DNA from: Tetrastigma voinierianum
Lineage: Eukaryota; Streptophyta; Magnoliopsida; Vitales; Vitaceae
DNA: 64,000 nucleotides
Assembly: GCA_016808115.1 (NCBI GenBank)
Contig: JAEQBH010006388.1
Location: forward strand, 278,036-342,035
Reading direction: 5' to 3'
Shown here: in pieces, positions 59,755 to 64,000 of the stretch
Layout of the letters: each line of letters starts with the position of its first letter
Numbering within the stretch: the first letter of the stretch is position 1
The notes under the pieces: generated by a model
Seen by the model: the letters and a program-made list of their open reading frames with translations, nothing else
Told to the model about the DNA's origin: nothing
Database searches by the model: none
Program-made: the position numbers and the translations under genes

Positions 59755-61430
59755 ATGCAGCAGAGACGGAGGATGTCGAGTGGGTGCAAAGAGTGAGTGC
59801 ACCGGTTAGGCAAGGCCGCGAATCGGTTGCACGGTGACCAAATGGATCCTCTACGAGGCAGCCATCGACAAGCACCCTCTATGAATCCAATATACGAATT
59901 CGATGGGGATCACATACACCCTCTCACCAAGAGTGGTGCTCCGCTTCACCGCATCATACCTCCTGCTGAGGATGTAGCAGTGAGACCCTACCTAGTGCCC
60001 CTGCTTCCCACATTTCATGGTATGGAGAATGAGAATCCATATTCACACATACGAGATTTTGAGGAAGTATGCATAACTTTTAAGGAGGGGCATAGCAGGT
60101 AATAGGTGTTGAAGTTGAGGCATTCCCATTAACCCTCAAGGACAAAAGCCAAAACATGGCTCAATTCAGCGAGGCGAAACGATTAGAAATTAGTGAGGAA
60201 CTTCAAGTGAGTTTTGAAGAAATTCTTCAGTGCAACCAAGACCAACAGTTTGAAGAGATAGATCTACACTTACTCGGCCTATGACAATGAGAAATTCTAT
60301 GAGTGTTGGGAGAGGTTCATGGATACCATCAATGCATGTCCTCACCATGGTTTTGATACATGGATGCTAGTGAATCATTTCTATAATGGTATATCCCCTG
60401 CCATAAAGCAACTGCTAGAAATCATGTGTGGAGGTGATTTTTTGAGCAAAAATCTAGATGAAGCCATGGATTTCTTGAATTATGTAATTTGAAACTTCCA
60501 AGGCTTAGGATAGACCGAATCAAGAAGGCTGAAAGAATGAAGCCTTCGACCCGCAAGAGGAGGCATTTATGCACTTTCGAGGATATGGAAATGAAAGCAA
60601 GAATATCAACCCTAGATAGGAAGATGGAAGAAGCTGGAAGGAAAAGGCTCCATGAAGTTCTGCTTGTTATTTGAAAATACTGCACGGGCGATCCATGCAT
60701 CAATTGCCGACTATTGTCCATCGGGAGAACACTATCAGAATGCCCCCTCGATGAAAGGATTTGATGTCGGAACATGCTAATGTCGTGGGCGATCACAGCC
60801 ACGACCTAATGCCCCACATCTTTATGTCATTACAATTCCAATTGGAAGAATCACCCCGATCTCTCACGGAAACCTAGTCCCCACACTTTTATGTACTTTG
60901 GTGCAAAACAACGAGTTTGGTTCCTCATCTCAGCCTGACCATCATCATCCACTTCTCTGTTAGACAGGCTATATTGAATTTTTAGCGAGGTGGTAAGCAA
61001 TTTTGTGGAAGAACAAAGGGGATCCTTGTCTGATTAGCACAAAAGAATTGATCTTGTAGAAAGTCTGCTTTGAATAAAAGAATAGATGGGCAGGAGGCAA
61101 TCTTAATTAGAAAATTAACAACTGCAGGTATTCAATCCACAAAAGATCAACAAATTGCTGGAATGCGAGGAGGGAGAGGAGGTTCCCTTCCCGAGCATTG
61201 CCAAATCGAAAGGGGGTCCGTGAGGTAGGTTCATCTAGCGATTCAGGGATGGATGAAATTGAAAATTTATAATCACTACGAGAATTGGAAGAGAAATAGA
61301 GCAGCTTGATTACTTATGACTGCGAAGAAACATGCAAAGGAAAAGGAAGGTGAGCTGAAGGAGTAATCATCGATGAAGACCTGAGTAAGAAAACCATGCC
61401 CCTCCATTTTCCCCAAGCAGGGAGGCAAGA
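59755..61430 (+). pseudogene. gag: Element F gag (Athila type), degenerate
   Basis: The start is placed at ATG 59755, directly after a pyrimidine-rich stretch ending in a possible splice acceptor. The open stretch 59797-60102 ends LPTFHGMENENPYSHIRDFE, the classic Athila gag core. Capsid continues in broken frames: KAKTWL near 60150, YECWERFMDTINACPHHGFD near 60300-60360, HFYNGISPAIKQLL near 60378-60420, then EAMDFL near 60460. A coil lies at 60489-60674. The C-terminus (about 60820-61260) is hard to follow. Confidence 0.82.
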
Positions 61431-62335
61431 AAGATACGAGCCAAGCTGAAATTTGGGAGGTGCTAAGACAAGTGAAGGTGAATATTCCACTGCTTGACAT
61501 GATTAAACAGGTCCCAACTTATGCTAAGTTCTTAAAGGACCTGTGCACGGTCGAAATGGTTGAGCATCAAAAGCCTTCCTACTTAGGAGCAAGTCGGTGC
61601 ACGCCAATCGAGCAAGACCCTAGTCAAATACAAGGATCCAGGATCCCCCTACAATTTCAGTCAACATTGGAGGGAATTGCATAGACAAGCAACGCCGTTT
61701 AGGGGCGGTGTAAACCTGCCGCACTCGGTGTATACTTGAGTTAGGTTTAGAGAGCTCGAGCCTACGACATCCCTTTGTCATTGGTGATAGATCGGTAGAG
61801 ATTCCTAAGGGAATAGTTGAGGATGTGTTGGTGAAGGTGGAATGATTCTACTACCCTAGTAGACTTTGTAGTGCTTGATCACCAGAACGATATAGTGGGC
61901 CCGATCATGTGATTATCTGGGAAGACCGTTTTTGGCCTTGCGTCTGATCGTCAATTGCCGAAATGGAGTAATGCAGCTCACATTTGGCAACATGACATTG
62001 GAGCTCAACATTTTCATGAGTCACGAGCCTGGTAATGGAAGAGGTGATAGGAAGGCGATGAAATCTGCTCAATTGGTCGGAATGCGAGGAAGCGAAGGTC
62101 GAAAGTAAATTACGAATTGGCTAACGAGATGGAAAGCGATTGATTGGGAGTTGTCATTAGTCACCACTACAGAGCAATTGGTCAGCCCAAAATCACCCAG
62201 TGAGAAGAAAATCCGGCAAATGGACCAAGCATGAAAATTTGCGGCACAAGCCCTTTCGTAGGGGGTTAAGGAGCTCCTCCTCCTTGACCCTCAGTAGGCT
62301 CATCCGGTGAAATTGAATTTGGTTTTGGTGTCTCT
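61431..62335 (+). pseudogene. Element F protease and PR-RT linker
   Basis: The open stretch 61460-61684 reads VKVNIPLLDMIKQVPTYAKF, then LKDLCTVE, the lead-in to Athila protease. The D-S-G active site is not readable near 61690-61740. IPKGIVEDVLVKVE (near 61790-61840) matches the protease C-terminal half. The linker ends near 62280-62330 with ELLLLDPQ and a VKLNL phrase, normally just ahead of the RT start. RT does not follow. Confidence 0.7.
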
Positions 62336-62551
62336 TGGAACCAAATTCTGACTCAAAATTTTGATTTTGCTTAGATTTGTTTAATTTTCATATAAGGCTA
62401 TTTTAGTAACTTCGTTTAACTTAACTTTCCTTTTTAAGTAGCCTAAATTTAATTTAATTTTTAGGTTTTTGTTAAAAATAATAATAATTTTTGATTTTTT
62501 TTGTTTCTAATCTGCCTAAATCAAATTTTTATATGTTTTATTTTGCAGAAT
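62336..62551 (+). other. AT-rich 3' spacer of F with splice-acceptor-like end
   Basis: T-rich sequence (TTTAATTTAATTTTTAGG and similar) ends with TTTATATGTTTTATTTTGCAG at 62529-62549, a good match to a plant 3' splice site. It replaces the missing RT-integrase block. Splicing is inference. Confidence 0.45.
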
Positions 62552-62552
62552 A

Positions 62553-62918
62553 ATGGTTCAGTCAGAATTTCGCTATAATAGCGAAATTAAGCTTGAAGTG
62601 GCTCTTCGGCTTCCAAGACCAATCAGTTGTCCAAGTGACATAAAAGGGGAGGGGGCCATCATCTTCATTAGAATTTTTCATACTCCCCACCTCCGTCCAT
62701 TGGCCGGGCCTCCCTGTTCGTGCCATATCTCCATCACCTCACTTCGACCTGTGGAGCTACTGGTACAACCGCGCCCCTGCAGTGCGCTGCCTCTCCATTG
62801 CGAGTACTATGCCTCCCGCACCGACCAGCGTCTCTTTGAGCCACCTTTGCCATCAGTGGAGCCACAGTTCGGCCAGTGCCTTCGACTCAGCGGAGTCCCC
62901 GATTGTGCCTTGCCCTAG
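62553..62918 (+). CDS. Hypothetical 121-codon ORF after the acceptor-like site
   Basis: The ORF begins MVQSEFRYNSEIK four bases after the acceptor-like AG. The first 25 bases hold a perfect TTTCGCTAT-A-ATAGCGAAA palindrome. The rest is rich in Pro, Ser, Leu and Cys and enters GC-rich DNA. I do not recognise a domain. Its place, after pol in an Athila-type element, is where an env-like product would be, but it shows no Transposase_32 similarity. It could easily be a chance ORF. Confidence 0.3.
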   Translation: MVQSEFRYNSEIKLEVALRLPRPISCPSDIKGEGAIIFIRIFHTPHLRPLAGPPCSCHISITSLRPVELLVQPRPCSALPLHCEYYASRTDQRLFEPPLPSVEPQFGQCLRLSGVPDCALP

Positions 62919-64000
62919 TCGCCGTTCCCGCAGTAGGCCCTTTGCCCGGACCCGCGCCTACCGTGCCCTGGCCTAGCCATGGCTTGCCTTGGTTCAGTAG
63001 AGCCACAGTCGATCCCGAGGTGTGAGCATAGTGCAACGCCACTCCTGGTAGTGAGCCACACGGCTTGACTCTCGGCCTCACAGACCAGGACATGGTACAT
63101 ACCAGGGGTGGGTCCCGCTTCAAGCCCACGGTTAGATTTAGCACTCGAGGAGATGGAGGCAGGCCACTAGCTGCGTCCGGGAGGCCCTTAGGGTTCGGGT
63201 GCCAGGACTAGGATGGGACCTCGGGCCCCTTCCCAGTGCCTCGGGGCGGTGCGGGAAGGGCAGGCCCTCAGCGGGCCCGAACATCGGGGCCGGGTCCTCA
63301 TCATCTAGGCCTCGGCCATCACCTTCCCTAAGCGGCGGAGGCTCGTACGCCCGTGTCAGGCCTCGAGGATCGGGCGGCCGTTGTTCTTGGGACCTCGATG
63401 CCGGGGGGAACGTGGATTCTAACGAGCCGAGTTTTTAATGGAAGTCATTTACGACGTGCCCGGCCAACGACCGTGACCCCGAGTTAAGGGCTCCATGAGA
63501 TTGATCGCTGTCTCCCTCTTTGCGCCATACGTGACAGTAGCGGTCTATCACTGGGTGGTGCTTGATTATACCACTCCCATGACTTCGGGTGTCGAGTCAT
63601 TTGGGCTCCGATTCACTGTGTGATCGTAGGAGTACTGCGGCGCCGGACATTTATTTCTTTAGGCTGCCGGTAATTTGTAATTCGGAGGATGTCGGGATTA
63701 GCCCGCCGGCCCGAATCCGCAGAGGGAGATGAATTAAGCTATCTCTCTCGAGAGATCTCTGGCCAGGACCGATGCTTTCCGCATGCAACTCACGCCTCGG
63801 ATGTACAGTGGACACACTGGGGACTGAGCATTCCGTGCGGCGCTCGGTTTAAGCGTCGGGGAGCCATACTAGGGCCTTGTCTGGATCTCGGAGGATGCAG
63901 TTTCGGTCCACTGCAGGCTAGTTATGACCGCCCTACTACACTTCGAGGATAAGGTCCACCGCAAGGGCCTAGCTCGAGTTGAGGGTCTACCCTTGTTGAT
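62919..64000. other. GC-rich region of unknown nature
   Basis: Base composition changes sharply from AT-rich to clearly GC-rich from about 62650 to the window end, with many CG dinucleotides (GGCCGGGTCC, GGGCGGCCG, CGGCGCCGG). Several overlapping ORFs on both strands (for example 63199-63438, 63689-63952, minus 62887-63144) have no recognisable domain and look like by-products of GC richness. It could be the F 3' region, captured DNA or another element. Confidence 0.4.

Larger units (their letters stand above)
51890..64000 (+). mobile_element. Athila-type element F, gag-protease only, extends past window
   Basis: The 5' LTR is in two pieces (51890-51939 and 57997-59506) around inserted element E. 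A perfect tRNA-Asp primer site, hairpin, gag, protease and a PR-RT linker follow. RT, RNase H and integrase are missing: near 62335 the linker passes into AT-rich 3' sequence. F is inserted in the Copia RT (left flank AGTCT, 51885-51889). Its 3' LTR was not seen by 64000. Confidence 0.72.

Noticed and set aside
63199..63952. GC-rich ORFs as host gene exons
   Set aside because: Overlapping ORFs on both strands, no domain, no consistent codon pattern; GC richness alone lengthens ORFs.

Overview
This window looks like heterochromatic, transposon-packed nuclear DNA from a flowering plant. No intact host gene was found. Nearly everything is decayed LTR retrotransposon: Ty3/Gypsy elements of the Athila type (tRNA-Asp primer site, env-like 'plant transposon protein' ORF) and the Tekay/Del chromovirus type (tRNA-iMet primer site, LTRs starting TGTAACACCCC), plus one Ty1/Copia fragment. 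All coding regions carry stops and frameshifts. I assigned families by reading motifs; no database search was run.

The elements form a readable stratigraphy. (1) A long Athila-like element, here C1, is the base of the left half (10213-31730). Its 5' LTR is cut by a Tekay element (1-10212, right-hand duplication ATCCT), which itself holds a solo Athila-type LTR (1174-2701, duplication AAATG). C1's reverse transcriptase is split by a minus-strand non-autonomous element, D (15855-22219, duplication GCCAC); the two RT halves meet in frame across it. C1 keeps gag, protease, RT, RNase H, integrase, an env-like ORF and a 2.96-kb 3' LTR. (2) C1 lies in an older LTR (31731-32014). After that LTR's primer site comes a piece of mitochondrial small-subunit rRNA gene (about 32062-32381), then LTR-like pieces, then gag, protease and RT of a relative, C2 (35186-38520). 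(3) A minus-strand Athila fragment, G (about 38790-48812), carries a second env-like ORF. It is split by a solo LTR (40159-46734), which is itself split by a 4.0-kb solo LTR (42600-46610, duplication ATTCG). (4) G is interrupted by a minus-strand Copia element (48813-51889). Copia is interrupted by Athila element F (from 51890 past the window end), whose 5' LTR is interrupted by minus-strand Athila element E (51940-57996).

None of these elements looks able to move by itself. F keeps gag and protease but lacks RT and integrase; E keeps RT and integrase but lacks gag and protease; D keeps only a gag tail. The most interesting signals are not genes: arrays of short CG-containing palindromes in several LTR families; one such array with a TATA-like box placed just before the env-like ORF; a conserved palindrome at the 5' tip of Athila LTRs; and a leader hairpin whose paired bases differ together between two elements. 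The last 1.3 kb is GC-rich and unlike the rest.
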